Shown here piece by piece: positions 9,216-22,100 of a stretch of 64,000 bases of DNA (the stretch's first letter is position 1; every line of letters starts with the position of its first letter). A program made the translations under genes and the position numbers. The DNA is from CAXBBB01 sp963793245. Lineage in GTDB: Bacteria > Bacteroidota > Rhodothermia > Rhodothermales > BA12. The stretch is taken from assembly GCA_963793245.1 (NCBI GenBank), contig CAWBZG010000004.1, positions 186,001 to 250,000 of the forward strand. Reading direction: 5' to 3'. The notes under the pieces are model-generated. The model was not told where the DNA came from. It worked only from the letters and a program-made list of their open reading frames with translations, and ran no database searches.

Positions 9216-10007
9216 TCAGGCAGCGAGGCGTGTTCCAGCGTCGAATCGTCCCAGGTCGGCGGGGGCGCAGATGGTGACGCTTGCGACGCCCGATTGCAGG
9301 GCGGCGAATCCGACGTCGCCTTTGACGCGCATACCGTCGGAGATCCAGCCTGCGGCAACGCCCGCGCGAAAGGCCGCGCCGTTGAGAACGGGGACGCGCG
9401 AGGTCGGGTCGTCGGCTTTGGCTCGGATGCCGCCTGCCTCGGTGACGAGCAGTAATCGGTCGGCGTTGAGTGCTCGCGCCAGTTCGCCCGCGACCGTGTC
9501 GGCGTTGACGTTGAGCAAGTTGCCGACCGAGTCGGAGCAGAGGCTAGACACGACAGGGACGAAGGCCCCAGCGAGAAGCTTGATGAGTTTGGTATCGACC
9601 GATGCGAGATCGCCGACGTGCCCGAAGTCGACCGTATCGCCGTCGACTTCGACTGGGGGTCTGCGTGTCGCCACGACGGTCGATCCACTCAGCGCGGCCA
9701 TCCCCACCACTGCGACGCCTGCTCCCAATCCAGAGGCAGTGACGGTAGCGTTGACTTCGCCCGCAAGCACGTGAGTGGCAATCCGTAGGTCGATGTCACC
9801 CGTCACCCGTCGGCCTGCGACGATGGTCGGTTCGTGTCCCAAGATGCGAGCGTGGGCGGTCATTTGCGGACCGGCACCGTGCACGACGACGACGGCATGC
9901 GACCGGCTCAGCTCGGCCACTCCCTGCCACAGAGCGGTGAGTACGTCGGGGTTTTGCGCGAGCGCGCCACCGATTTTGACGACGGAAAACGGGCGGTCGG
10001 TAGGCAT
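9216..10007 (-). CDS. argB: Acetylglutamate kinase
   Basis: This enzyme phosphorylates N-acyl-glutamate, the second step of arginine synthesis. The 263-residue product has the amino-acid-kinase core: VVKIGGAL at the N-terminus, HGAGPQ (nucleotide/substrate glycine loop), GRRVT, NVNADTVAGELA, LLLVTEAGG and GWISDGMRVK. The start at 10005-10007 (MPTDRPFSVVKIGG) puts KIGG near residue 12 as in the family. It is first in the argB-argE'-argH group and points away from the giant surface gene at 10165. The shared 157 bp upstream must therefore supply a promoter, because argF' and argD, its usual operon neighbours, now lie 33 kb away. Confidence 0.93.
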   Translation of the reverse strand: MPTDRPFSVVKIGGALAQNPDVLTALWQGVAELSRSHAVVVVHGAGPQMTAHARILGHEPTIVAGRRVTGDIDLRIATHVLAGEVNATVTASGLGAGVAVVGMAALSGSTVVATRRPPVEVDGDTVDFGHVGDLASVDTKLIKLLAGAFVPVVSSLCSDSVGNLLNVNADTVAGELARALNADRLLLVTEAGGIRAKADDPTSRVPVLNGAAFRAGVAAGWISDGMRVKGDVGFAALQSGVASVTICAPADLGRFDAGTRLAA

Positions 10008-10107
10008 AGGCGCGTGGGTACGGTCGCAAGAAACGAACGAGCCGGACAACCAATGCTGCGTTTTTCGTCCGTTCGTGTCGCACCCTGATGCTAAAATGCG
10101 CATTGGG

Positions 10108-10137
10108 TTGGGAGCACCTGTTACGGTCTCGTATTCT
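10108..10137 (+). promoter_or_regulatory. Possible promoter for the giant surface operon
   Basis: TTGGGA (10108-10113) and TATTCT (10132-10137) are separated by 18 bp and resemble a housekeeping-sigma promoter. They sit about 27 bp upstream of the GTG at 10165, which supports that start over the in-frame ATG at 10096. The match is modest and the sigma consensus of this organism is not known. Confidence 0.25.
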
Positions 10138-10164
10138 CCCTATGCGCTCCGCCTGCCCCACCAC

Positions 10165-13100
10165 GTGCGAACTGCTCCCCGCTTGCTCCTCCTCCTGACA
10201 GCCTTCCTGCTGTCCGCATACACCAACACACCCAACGCCGTTGTTGCGTTCGAGGTTGGATTGGCACCGAGGACGGGGCAAGTGACGACGATGCGCTTGG
10301 TGTCGGCAGGTTCGATTTTGTCGCAGACGGGCGCGCTGTTTGAAATCGACGGAGCGATCGTGGTCGACGCCAGCGGGCTGCGGCCGTCAGGATCGGGGGC
10401 GGGACAAATCCGATGGGGTGGCTATACGCGCTACGATTTGAGCGTTCGCTTTTCGTCGGATCTGGTGATCGCCGAATCGCCCTACGGCATCGTGAGCGGA
10501 AGCGTCGCCTTTTACGACGGCGATACCCAAGTGGCCGAGTTGTCGCGCATGGGGCTGGATCTCTTGGTGCAAGACCCCATCGGCGAGCCGGTCGACGTCG
10601 CGTTGCCTTCAGAAGTCGATGCGTTCGGCGGATTGGTCACGCTGAGTCTGGCAGGCGCGACGGCGCACGACGGACCAGGAGGCGCGATCGACGTTCGCTC
10701 AAGCGCTCCGCTAGGTCTGACGGTCCGTGGCATCAGCGAGGCGACGCAGGCCAGCGTGACGTCGCTGCTGCTCGACCCGACCGACTTCTCCGTCCGCTCG
10801 CTCGCCTTCTCGTCCGATGCAGAAGGCGCGGAAGCTTCTGGGCCGGTTGTGGTGCGATCGGTCGGCGCGTCGTCGGGCGCGCTCTACGTCGAGATCGAGC
10901 ACACACTGTTCAGTCAACCCACCGGCGCTACCCAGCGGCTCACGCTCGACGCGTCGGGGCGCGCCCAAGTGCGTATCGCGCAGGATCTGGACGCTACCGT
11001 CGACCTCGTCGACGGCTCGGATCGCGCTCGCCTGCTACTCGCGCGTGTCGACGGCACGCTGACGTTTGGGCTAGACGCGCCGCCCGAGTTTGCCTACACG
11101 GTCGACGGAGCGTTCCTCATCGGCGGACCGGTCGTCGGGCGTACGGGCGCGGTCGAAGAGGGGACGGCGGTCAGCGTGCCGGTTCGGTTGACGTACAGTC
11201 CGTCGGGTGCGCGGCTGGCGGCTGGGTTGTCGGACGGCGACGGTCGGCTGGGCGCTCAACTCGCGATGGGGGCATTCGGGCTGCGCCTCTCGGCCAACGA
11301 CCTGGCGATGGCCTATGCGCCGGACGCCCAACGGTGGACGTTCGAGGCTGCGCTGGATGCCGAGCTGTCGGGCGAGTTGGAGGGCGGCGACGCCTGGCGC
11401 GTGCCGCTGACGGGCGTACGTCTGACCGAGCGTGGGTTCGCGTTCCCCAGCGTCCAGATGGACGACCTCGGAATGTCACCACTGGCGCTTGGTCCCGTTT
11501 CGGTTCAGTTGAGCGGTTTTCGGATGCCTCCATCGCAGTTCGACTGGTTCGGGTGGGAGCCGGGCGATGCCGTCGCGCTGCTGCCGACGTTCGACCTGAC
11601 GCTGACGATGCCGCAACTCGCGGGCGTTTCGCCCCGTCTGGCGACGACCGCGTTCGACGTGACCGGCGTTGGATATGCAGACGGCGTGTTTTCGGGCCGT
11701 CTGGAAGCCCAGACGCTTGGTCGTCCGGCTTCCGTAGCAATGGGGCGCGTTCGGCTGGACGTGGAGCAGGTCGCCGCCGTGCTCGGGCCGGATGCGCAGG
11801 GAGCGCAGTCGGTCGACGTGGATCTGCGGGCGCGGTTTGCCGCTGGGGTATTCGGCGATGCGTCCGATGAGTGCCGACCCGCTGTCGCGCTGGGATTACA
11901 TCCGAGCGGCGAGGGTTTGGCGGGCGTCGTCAGCGGATTTGCGCCGTGTGCGCCGGTCGTCATCGGCCCGCTGGCGCTGACGGTTCCGACCGGCACGCTC
12001 ACGTTCGGGATAGACGAGAACCGCACGCCGACGATCCTCCTCGACGCCCAGGTGACGGCATCGCTGCCAAACTGGAACGGGCTGACGGCGGGCGAGGCGA
12101 GCGGTTCTGCCGTCGTCGATCTAACGGCCCTGAGCGTCGTTTCGTCGGACGTGCGGCTGGGCGGGTTGTCGTGGCGCTACCCGGCGAGCGATCCGTTGTA
12201 CGCGTTCGATCTGCCTGCCGTCGCGCTGTCGGGCAGCGCGCTGGTGCTGCGTGGCGAGGGCCGAGTGGCAGCAGGCGCCGCCCAATCCGACGTCGCGTTC
12301 GAGGGCGTCGGATTGGACCTGGAGACGGGCGATTGGATCGGCGGCGCGGTGCAGTTCAATGGCGCTCTGGCGCTGGCGGCGTCGGCGGCTCCGCTGGCGT
12401 GGAGCTTGGATCGGAGTCTCGCGCTCGAAACGACGGCGACCGGGCCGGGCGTCGCGTTTTTCGTCCCGTTCGGCTCGCGCCTCGACGCGCGCGGGCTTAC
12501 GCTCGACGGCACGGCGTCGGCGGCGCTGCGCGTGATGCAGGGCCGGGTCTTGGACGTCGACGTAACGCTCGACAGCTTGCGGCTGGGAGCGGGGCGGGTC
12601 GTCAGCGGTAGGGCAGAGTTTCGGGCGGGCGCTCAGGAGACCGTTCTCGCCACGCTCTCGGCGGACGGCCTGACGTTTCCCGATCCCGGCGATCTGACCG
12701 CCCTCGCCATCGGCCTGCTTCCCGACGTGCTCGCGCTGGGCGGCGTCGATCTGGGCGAACTCGCTATCAAGGGTTCAGATGGCGAACCGCTCGTCGAGGC
12801 GTGGCGGCAGGAAGACGGGCGCTACCGCATCACCGCCAAGGCCGACGCCGACGCGCTGTTCTCACTCGCTCCGCTGCTGGGCGACCGCGCGCTCGGCGCC
12901 ACGCTCGACTATCTCGTCCTCGACCCGGCGACGTTCGAGGTGCTCGACGGATTGGTGTCGGCCCAACTCGACGACCCGCTGACGGTCGACGGCCTGCCGC
13001 TGGCGATTACCGCTGCCGGATTCAGCCTGACCGACGGCCTGTGGGTCGACGCGCGGCACGAACTGTTCGGCGCCCGCCTTGAAGCCGACGCCACGTCGCG

Positions 13101-16100
13101 CCTGAGCATCTCGCCCGACGGCGTCCTGACGGCGACTGTCGAACTCGTCTCCGGCTCAGTCGACGCGCCGCTGGCGACGATTCCGCTGATCGGTCAAGAC
13201 GACATCCGCCTCGACATTCCAGGCTTCTCGGGCACGATCCGCTACGACCTGTTCGACGCGTCGATCCCCGACTTCGACTACGCCGTCGACGCGCTGTTCA
13301 TCGTCGAGCCGACGCTGCGGGGCGAGCAGCCTGGAGAAACCGCGTTCGATCCCGCGCGCGCCATCGGCGGATTGTCGCGGCCCGCTACGCCCGGCGGCAT
13401 TCGGCTTCCGCTGCGCCTGAGCTACGACGCGGCAGGCGCCAGCGTCGACGCGCTGCTCGGAGCGCTCGCCGAAGCCGGTCGCACGACGATGGCGGCGGGC
13501 AACTTCCGCTTTGGGATGTCGCTCGACGGCTTGAATCTGAGCTACGATCCCGACGCGGCCTCGGGCGCGAACGGCGACGGCGTGACGTTCGGCGGCTGGA
13601 CGTTTGCCGCTGAACTGTCGCTTGACTTCGGCGTCGTCACGCCCGACGGCGCTTCGTGGTCGGTCGCGCTCGATCAGGTGTCGCTCACGCCCGGCGGGTT
13701 GGTGTTCCCCGACCTCGACCTGGACGACTTGTCGCTGCCGCCGTTCACCCTCGGCCCCGTCGAACTCAGCTTGTCGGGCTTCTCGCTCCCGTCTGCGACG
13801 TTCAATCCGTTCGATCTGGACAGCTTTTCGAGCGGCTCGGACAGCTCGGGCGGGCAGGAGGGAGCATCGGCGTCGGGGCTGGCCGCGCTGCTGCCGTCGT
13901 TCGACTTCGCGCTTCGGCTGCCGGGATTGGAGGCCAAATCGCCGACGCTGGCAGCGCAGACGTTCACGTTTTCGGGCGTGTCGTTCGCGGATGGCTTCCT
14001 GAGTGGCGCTCTCGATCCCTTGCGCCTGCCCGACATGGCAAGCGTTTCGCTCGGTTCGCTCGACCTGGGCATCACCGAGATATTCGGCGGACTCTCGGCT
14101 CCGTCGCTTGGCTCGGGCGCGGACGAGGACGGCGACGGCGACGGCGACGAGGCGTCTGCGTCCGACAGCGGCTTTCCCGGTTTGGATCAGGTGTTCAACA
14201 TCCGCTTCAAAGGGCGGCTGGGCGGATCGCTGTTCTCATCGCTTGCCCGCTTCGGTGGTGGGGACGAGGGCGAAGACGACGGCTCCGGCCTGTCGCTTCC
14301 CGGCGTGAACCTGCCCGACATTCCCTTTCCCGACGCAGGCTACGACGGCGGCGATTGCTCCGCCGAGCCGGAGTTTGGGCTGGTCGGCATGAGCGGGTTC
14401 GAGGGCAGCGTGACCGACTTCGTCCCGTGCGGGCGGTTCTACGTCGGCGTCTTGGAAGCGGGCTTCACCGAAGGCAGCATGCTCGATTTTTCGGTCACGC
14501 TCGACGAGCAGCGCGCGACTCTGAAGGGCGGCGTCGAAGCCGGGCTGCGCGCGCGCGGCGGGTTCAGCGGCGCCACGGCGACGGGCACGGTTGCGCTCGA
14601 CCTGATCAGCGGTACCGTCATGGAGTCCGACGTCACCTTCAACGGCTTGACGTGGCAGTACCCGTCAGCCGATCCGTTCTTCACCTTCGCCATCCCCACC
14701 GCCGACGTGACAGCCGACGGCGTCGTGCTGGCAGGCGAGGGCGCGCTGAGTCTTCCCGGCGGCGCGTCGGCACAGGCGGTCGTCGACCAGGTGCGCGTCG
14801 GCTTCGACGGCTCGTTCGACTCGGGCGACGTCGTCATCAGAGGCGATCTGGCACTGCGTACGGCCTTGGATCCGCTCGACTGGCAGTTGACGCCCGCCTC
14901 GGATTCGTCGCTGACCGGCGCTCAAGCGTTCCTGGGCATCGATCCCGAGGCGGCGCTCGTGCTCAACCGGAGCGGCTTGACCGTCAGCGGCTCGGGCGAA
15001 GGCGGCTTGCGATTGAGCGACGGCGATCAGGCGAGCGTCGTGCTCGACTTCGAGGACTTCCGCATTGGCATGGATCCGGTCGGGGTCGCGGGCGGGCGGG
15101 CGAGTCTGATCACGGGCGGCGCAACGGTGGCCTACTTCGACCAGAGCGGATTTCAGCTGGGCAACGCGTCCGAACTGATTGCCGCCGCCACGTCGGGACT
15201 GCCAGACGCCATTCCGCTGGGTCATCCGCGTGTCGGGCGGTTGCTGCTGCGCGAGGGCGGGCAGTGGCTCGTCGACGTGGCGCGGTTGCCCGACGGCTCG
15301 CTGCGTCTGTCGACCCAAGAGGGCCGTGCGCCACGCCTGCAGATCACGCCGCTGTCCGGCTTCGATCTGGCGGCGACGATTGAGGGTTTGACGCTCGACC
15401 CGGCGACGTTCTTGCCGACCGACGGAAGCGTGCGGGTGTCGCTTCCGACTATGGGAGGATTGTCGATTCCAGGCTTGCCGTTCGACCTGACGGCGTTCGG
15501 CTTCAACCTGTCGTCCGGTCTCTACTTCGAAGGATTGCCGACACTCTTCGGCGCTGCCGCCGATCCCGACGCCGAGCCGACGCGCCTCACTATCGGTGAC
15601 GACGGCACGCTGACGACGCGCTTCGACGTGTCGGGCCTGGCGCGCAGCCTGCAACTCGTGCCCGGTAGCGACCGACTGCGGCTCGATCTGGACGGGTTCA
15701 GCGGCTCGCTCAGCTTCAACCTACTCGGCGGAACCGCGCCGACGTTCGACTACCAGATTCCGGCCTCGTTCGTGATCAGTGGACCCAGCGGCGAACTGAT
15801 GCGCACCGGTCTGACGCTGCGGCATGGCGAGAGCTTTACCGAACTCGCCGACGTCGACATCCAGCCAGGCAGTGGCGCGCGGGCGAGTCTGAACGTCGGC
15901 GCTTTCACGTTCGACTTTGCCCTCACCGACCTCGACCTGACGCGGCAAAACGGCGACTGGCAGTTTGCCGCCGGGCTGGACTTCGTCCTAGCCGCCCAGA
16001 CGCCCAGCGGCGCGTCGTGGAGCGTGCCGCTGCGAGGCGTGACGCTGCGGCCCGACGGGTTTGCGTTCCCCGCTCAGGAGACCGTCAGCCGAGACGCGGG

Positions 16101-19100
16101 AGCGCCGGGAGGCTGGGACTTGCCGCCGTTCCGCCTGGGGCCGGTCGAACTCAACCTGCTCGCCGCGCGCCTGCCCGATCCGGTCCGCGTGGACTGGCTC
16201 AACTTCTCGCCCGGCGACGCGCTCGCGCTGCTGCCGTCGTACGATTTCGAGTTGAGCTTGCCCGGTTTCGCCGACCGCGCGCCGCGCCTCGCCGCCGCCA
16301 CGTTCACGCTGTCGGACGTGTCGTTTGCGGATGGCCTGCTGACGGGCGACCTGATTCCGTTCTCGTTCGACCAAATGCCCACGCTCGAACTCGGCGACGG
16401 CGTCTCGCTCGCCATCGCCGACGTGTTCGGCGGACTGAGCGGCGGTGGGGGATCGGGCGGTTCGGCTGGCTCCGGCGGGCCAGGACTTCGGGATCTCGTT
16501 CGGCGGCGCGCTCGACCTGAGCGGACTGTTCGGCAGTGGCGGCGTCGTCGGATTCCGAGAAGCGATTCGGGCGGCTCAGGCATCGGCGTTCCGGCTGCAG
16601 GCTACGCCCCAGGCGACTGCGTGCAGAACGTCGAACTCGGTTTGGTCGGCGACTTCGGGCTGGGCGGGGAGATCACCGACTTCGCGCCGTGCGGACGCCT
16701 GTTCGTCGGGCCGCTGTCGGTCGGGTTCGAGGAGAGCGTGTTGTCGTTTGCCGTCGGGACGGACGGGCAGGAGGCTCGGCTGCGCGGGCAGGTGTCGGCG
16801 CAGTGGGCCGAGGGCGCGGCGTTTTCGGGCGCGACGGCGACGGGCACGCTAGACATCGACCTGGCGAGTTTGGCGATTCGTGAGAGCAGCCTGTCGTTCA
16901 GTGGTGTGCAGTGGACTATGCCCGCCGCCAACCCGCTGCTGACGCTCGACGTGCCGACGTTCGCTCTGACGACCGACGGCTTTCAACTGGGCGGAGCGGG
17001 GCGTCTCGATCTGGGCGGCGGAGCCGACGTGACGGCGGCGTTCGACGGCGTGCGACTCGGATTGGATGGGAGCATCGAAACTGGATCGGTCGCCATCGGC
17101 GGCGGCTTCTCGGTCGGCACGCGGCTCGACTCGCTGGGCTGGTCGCTGGGTGCCCCGACGGACCGACTGGACGCGAACGACTCGGATCCCGCCTTGCTGC
17201 TGGCGGTCGCGTCCGACGGCGGCGTGTCGCTCACGTCCGACGGATTGCGCATCGACGCGGGCGGAACGGCGGGGCTGCGCATCAACCGGCGCGTCTACGA
17301 GGCCAACCTGTCGATGGACGGCTTCACGTTCGGCCTCTCGCCCGTACGGATCGACGGCGGAAGCGCGTCGCTACGGCAGTCGTCGGACGACGCGCTGCTG
17401 GCGACGATCACCGCTGACGGCATCGAACTGGGCAATTTGGCGTCACTGCTCCCGATTCCCGACCGCATCGGCCTTCCGAGCGTGGCTACGGCGTTCCTCC
17501 AACTCCGCGACCCGGCGACCGGCGACCTCCTCGTCGAGATCGTCGACGCGGGCGACTCGCGCATGCTCCGAACGCTCGATGGACAGACGGCGCAGATCGT
17601 GCTGGCGAGCCTGGGCACGGACGACACTCCAGCGCCTTCGCTGGGTGTGGCGTTCTCGCTCGCCGTGGATGACGCGTTTCAGATCATCGGCGGCTCCCTA
17701 CTGGTCGATCTGGCCGATGCGCCGCTCGACCTCGCCGACTATGGCCTTCCGCTGGGCCTGACCAGCATTGCGTATCAGCAGATCGGCGACGCATTCGACC
17801 TTTCGGCAGGCGTCACGCTTCAGGTGGGCAGCGCCGACAGCGACTTCGCCTTGAATCTGGCCTCGACGCTCTCGTTCGACGAAACCGGCTTCCGCGACGC
17901 GACGATCTCGGGCGGGCGCTTCGGCACCACGTTTCCCGCCGATTACGTCGCCCGAAATGCTCCGCTCGCTCGCTGGCAGGTGTCGGACGCGATGGGGCTG
18001 CACGTCTACGGTTTGGACCTCGACTTCGACCAAAACCGCTTTCGCATTTCGGGCAGCGTGACGAGCGACTTCTTCGGTCCGACACCCGCCACATCGCCCT
18101 ATTTCACGGCGGGCTACGACGGCGAACGCTGGCTCTTTACAGCAAACGACGCGCATCTCCCAGACGGCCTTCCGCTCGGAGCGACGGGCCGCCTCAACCT
18201 GGACGACCGCGACGGCATCTCGCTGGCACTCCAAGACGACGCGTTCGCACTCGACCTGTCGGGCGTGCTCGAACTGCCCGACCTGGGCGACGGCGTCCGC
18301 CTGTCGGTCGACGAGTTTCACCTGGGATCCGACGGTGCGCGCGTCGACGCGTCGTTCAGCGAGGACAGCCCGCAGCAGATCGCCCTGTTCGAGCGGGCCG
18401 TCGTGCTGACGCTGACCGAAGGGAGATTGGAAGTCGACGGGACCGATCTGGCGCTGACCTCGTCGGGCGTGCTCACGACCTCGTTCGCCACGCGTCCGGC
18501 GGGTAATCTGTCGACGGCGCCTCAAGCTCAGGCAGGCGGCGCGCTGGCGACGACGTGCGCGCTCACGGGCAGCGGATCGAGTACCGAAGCGGCGCGCTTC
18601 TCGGATCTGCGCATCGGGACCGACGGCTCGTTTGCGCTGGGCGAGGGCAAGGTGAACCTGTTGGCTGGGCTGGGTCCGGTTCAGATCATGCCGGGGATGG
18701 TGTGCGTCAACGCGCTCGAAATCGAAACCGTCGCCTCGCCGGGCGGGACGGGCGTGTTGTCGGGCGGCGCTAGCGACCTGCAACTCACGCTCGGAGTCGT
18801 CGCCGAAGTGCCCAACCTGCGCGATCCGTGCCGCCGCAACCCGAACGCGTCGGGCTGTTCGGCAGGATCGGCGACCGAGGGCACGCTGGCGCTGGGCGGC
18901 GAGATCGTCGTGTCGTCGGACGGCAGCTACGACGGCGCGTTGTTCGGCATCTTCGACTCCAACGCTCCGTCGGGCGCGATGGGCGGGGCGCCGCAGGGGA
19001 GCGGGAAGTATCAGCCGCTGCTCAACGGCAGCGTCGCCGAGATCGAGGTGGGCGGGAAAGCCGTGTTCGAACTGACCGGCATGGCCGTCGAGCTGGACCT

Positions 19101-22100
19101 CTACGATCCCTACAACACCGAAGTCGCGCTGTCGGCGGCGCTGCACCTGATTACCGGAAAGGCGAGCGCCAAGCCCGCCAAAGGCCGGACGGTCCGCAAC
19201 GGACGCGCGCGCCGCGACCATCAGGGGCGTACATACAAAACGCTGGCCTACGGCAACCCGTTTGCCCTGCGCGACCCCGAGCAAAAGGCCGTCCGCTTCA
19301 CGCTTCCGCGTCCGCCGTCGGGATTGAATTTCAACGCGCCCGACTTCTCGGCTCCCGACGTGAGCCTGCCCGATTTCGCGCTGCCCGACGTGTCGTTCAA
19401 CCTGGACCTGAGCCTACCCGGACTGCCCGACCTGAGCCTGCCGAACGTACAACTGCCGTCGATGCCCGAGCTGCTCGTCGACTTCGAGTTTGGGCAGTTT
19501 TCGATGGGCCTGTACAGCATCGACTTCGACCCCGACCTGTTCGCCTTCAACCTGAGCGGCATCGCTGGGCTTTCGATGCCGACGATCGACGGCTACTTCG
19601 GCTTCCGCGACCTGGAGATCGGATTCGCACCGCTCTCGTTTTCGTTCGGGGAGTTCTTGTCGCCCTTCGCCTTCAACCTGAACCAGGTGATCGGCTTCGA
19701 AGTCGGCTGCCTTGATACGTTCGAACGGGGCGGCGACGGCGATGCGATGGGCGCGATTCAGCGGGGCGATCAGACGCTGTCCGATCTGAACCGTTACGTC
19801 CGGCTGGCCCCGGCCACGGCCTGTGGCGGCACCAGCACCAAGGGCGCGAGCGTCAGCATCGGAACGGCGTTCAGCGGCTCGGTCGACGAAGTGCTGTACT
19901 ACGAGCAGAGCGCCGACGGGTCGATGCGGACCGGCGAAACGGGCGTGCTGGTCGAGAACGCGCAGATCGAACTGATGAAGGACATGGCGCGCTTGCAGGC
20001 ATCGTTCGAGTACATCGGCGGCGGCAGCGACTTCGAGATCGGCGTGAGCGGGGCGGCCCAACTCAAGACGGGGGCGACGTGGACCAAGTTCGTCGCCACG
20101 GGCAACCTGGGCGTGCGCGGCGGCGAGCCAACGTTCGGCGTCTTCCTCGCCAAGAGTGGGGGCGCAGCGGTCCCGATCGTCCCCGGCCTCGTCGACCTGA
20201 TGGGCGTCGGCGGCGGCTTCTTCTACCGGCCCCAGACCAGACATCTGCAGCGCGTGTACGATGCGCTGGGCGACGACGTCCGCATCAACAATCCCAACGG
20301 CCTACCGCGCGCTGACGATCTGGCGTTTGCCGTGATGCTGTACGCCGACGTGGGCATCGGCGGCAGCGGGGGCGTCTACACGATGCACGGTAATGGGCTG
20401 GTCGCGATCACCGATCAGTTTTTCAACGTCGACCTCAACGGCTACGTGATGCCACGACCGCCCAACCAGGCGAGCGAACTGCGCGGCGGCGCCTACCTGA
20501 CGGTCGGCTGGGGCAGCGGAGACAAGACGGTCCAGGGCGGCGTCAACGTCGACGTGAACTACATCGGCCCGACTCCGATTATGGCCACCGCGCCCGGCGC
20601 TCCGATTCGGATGGACTTCGCCTACGTCAAACCCGCCAGCGGCGCCGACACGTGGTTCGTCGATGGCAGCGGCAGCCTTCAGGTGCTGCGTGTCGTGACG
20701 CTCGACGGGTCGATTTTGGCGAGCGACGATGGCTTCTTGGCCCAGGTCAGCGCGTCGGCGAGTCTCAACGCAGGCATTGTCGAGGCCAAAGGGCGCATCG
20801 GGCTGGATTTCTGGTACAACACGCCCAAGGAGAAGGGAGAGAAGGGCGAGGTCGGCGCCTATGCCGAGATCCGCGCCGAGGCGAGCGTGCTGGGAGGACT
20901 CGCCGAAGTCGCCGCCGACATGCGGGGCGCACTGATCGCCAGCGGCGACGGCTACTTGCTCTATGCCGGAGCGTCGGCGCGCGTCAAAGTGCTGTTCGTG
21001 TTCGACGGCAGCATCGACCTGTGGATGGCGCTCGAAAACGGGCGCACGAGCGGAGGCACGGGCCGCAACGCGCGCTACGAAGCCATCGTCGCCGACAGCC
21101 GTGCGCTCTTGGGCCGGACGCGGGAGAATGCCGCCCAAGCGCAGCAGAGTGTGAGCACTGCTCTCGCCGCTGCCCAACGCCCCAGCCCGCCGTCCGGCGA
21201 CCCCAACACGTCCGAGGGAGATGCGACGCGCTTCGTATCGACCGCCGCTGAGATCGAAGCCGCCGCCGAAGCGCTGGCCCGCAATCCATCGGCCCGCAAA
21301 GCCGTCGGCAAGCTGATCGCGATCGCTTCCCAATGACGGGAGTAGCACGCGCAATCAGGTCCGTGAACTGGTCTACGCGCAAGATCCGCCCACGCTCGGA
21401 CCTCCCGCGTCGAGCGGATGGACCGATTACGTGCTCGGCCAAATCGCCGATGGGCGGGACGACTACGACGCGACCGTCGCCGATCTCAAGCTGCTGCTCG
21501 ACGAGATCGAGGCACTGGCCCAAGCGCCGAGTATTCCCCGGTCGCCCGTTTCGCGCGTGCCGGGACAGACGGGGTTCACGCTCGACGAGAGCCTGGGCGA
21601 CGCGCAGCAGCAAGCGATGACTGACTATCAGTCCGAAGTCGCCCAGGTCGCTACGACGTACGCCGAGCGGCTGGCCGAGATGGAGGCGTCGCTCGCCGAA
21701 GTCGGCACGCTGCTCGACGGGTACCAAGGCGCTGCCCGCTACGTCGATCTCTATGCCGACGCCGCCGTCGAAACCGCGTTTGCCTCCCGCGCCGAGGACC
21801 TAAACGCAGGCAAGTACCTCACCGAACTCGCCGCATGGCGATCCTCGCGGCTTGACATATTGGATGAGAGCGTGGCGAACGTGCGGGCGGGCATCTTCTC
21901 GCTCGGCGACCGCTTCGACCGCGCCAACGCCGCTCCCGACTGCTGCAAACTCGGCGACTCGGGCGCGCTCGTCACAGCCGCCGGAGCGCCCGTCGGCGAC
22001 GTCGTCGCGTTTGGCGACCTGCATCCGCCCAGGCAGCGCAGCGCGTGGGGAACCGTAGCCCCTCCGACGACCAATTCGCAACTCCGCGACGCGCGGCAAA

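Noticed and set aside
9212..9688. N-terminal extension of the argE-like frame into argB
   Set aside because: It overlaps argB out of frame, is rich in Ser, Arg and Thr, and has no family similarity. The start at 9211 or 9082 is preferred.
9775..10164. Upstream extension of the giant gene frame to 9775
   Set aside because: It overlaps argB on the other strand and lacks a signal peptide, whereas GTG 10165 gives one directly.
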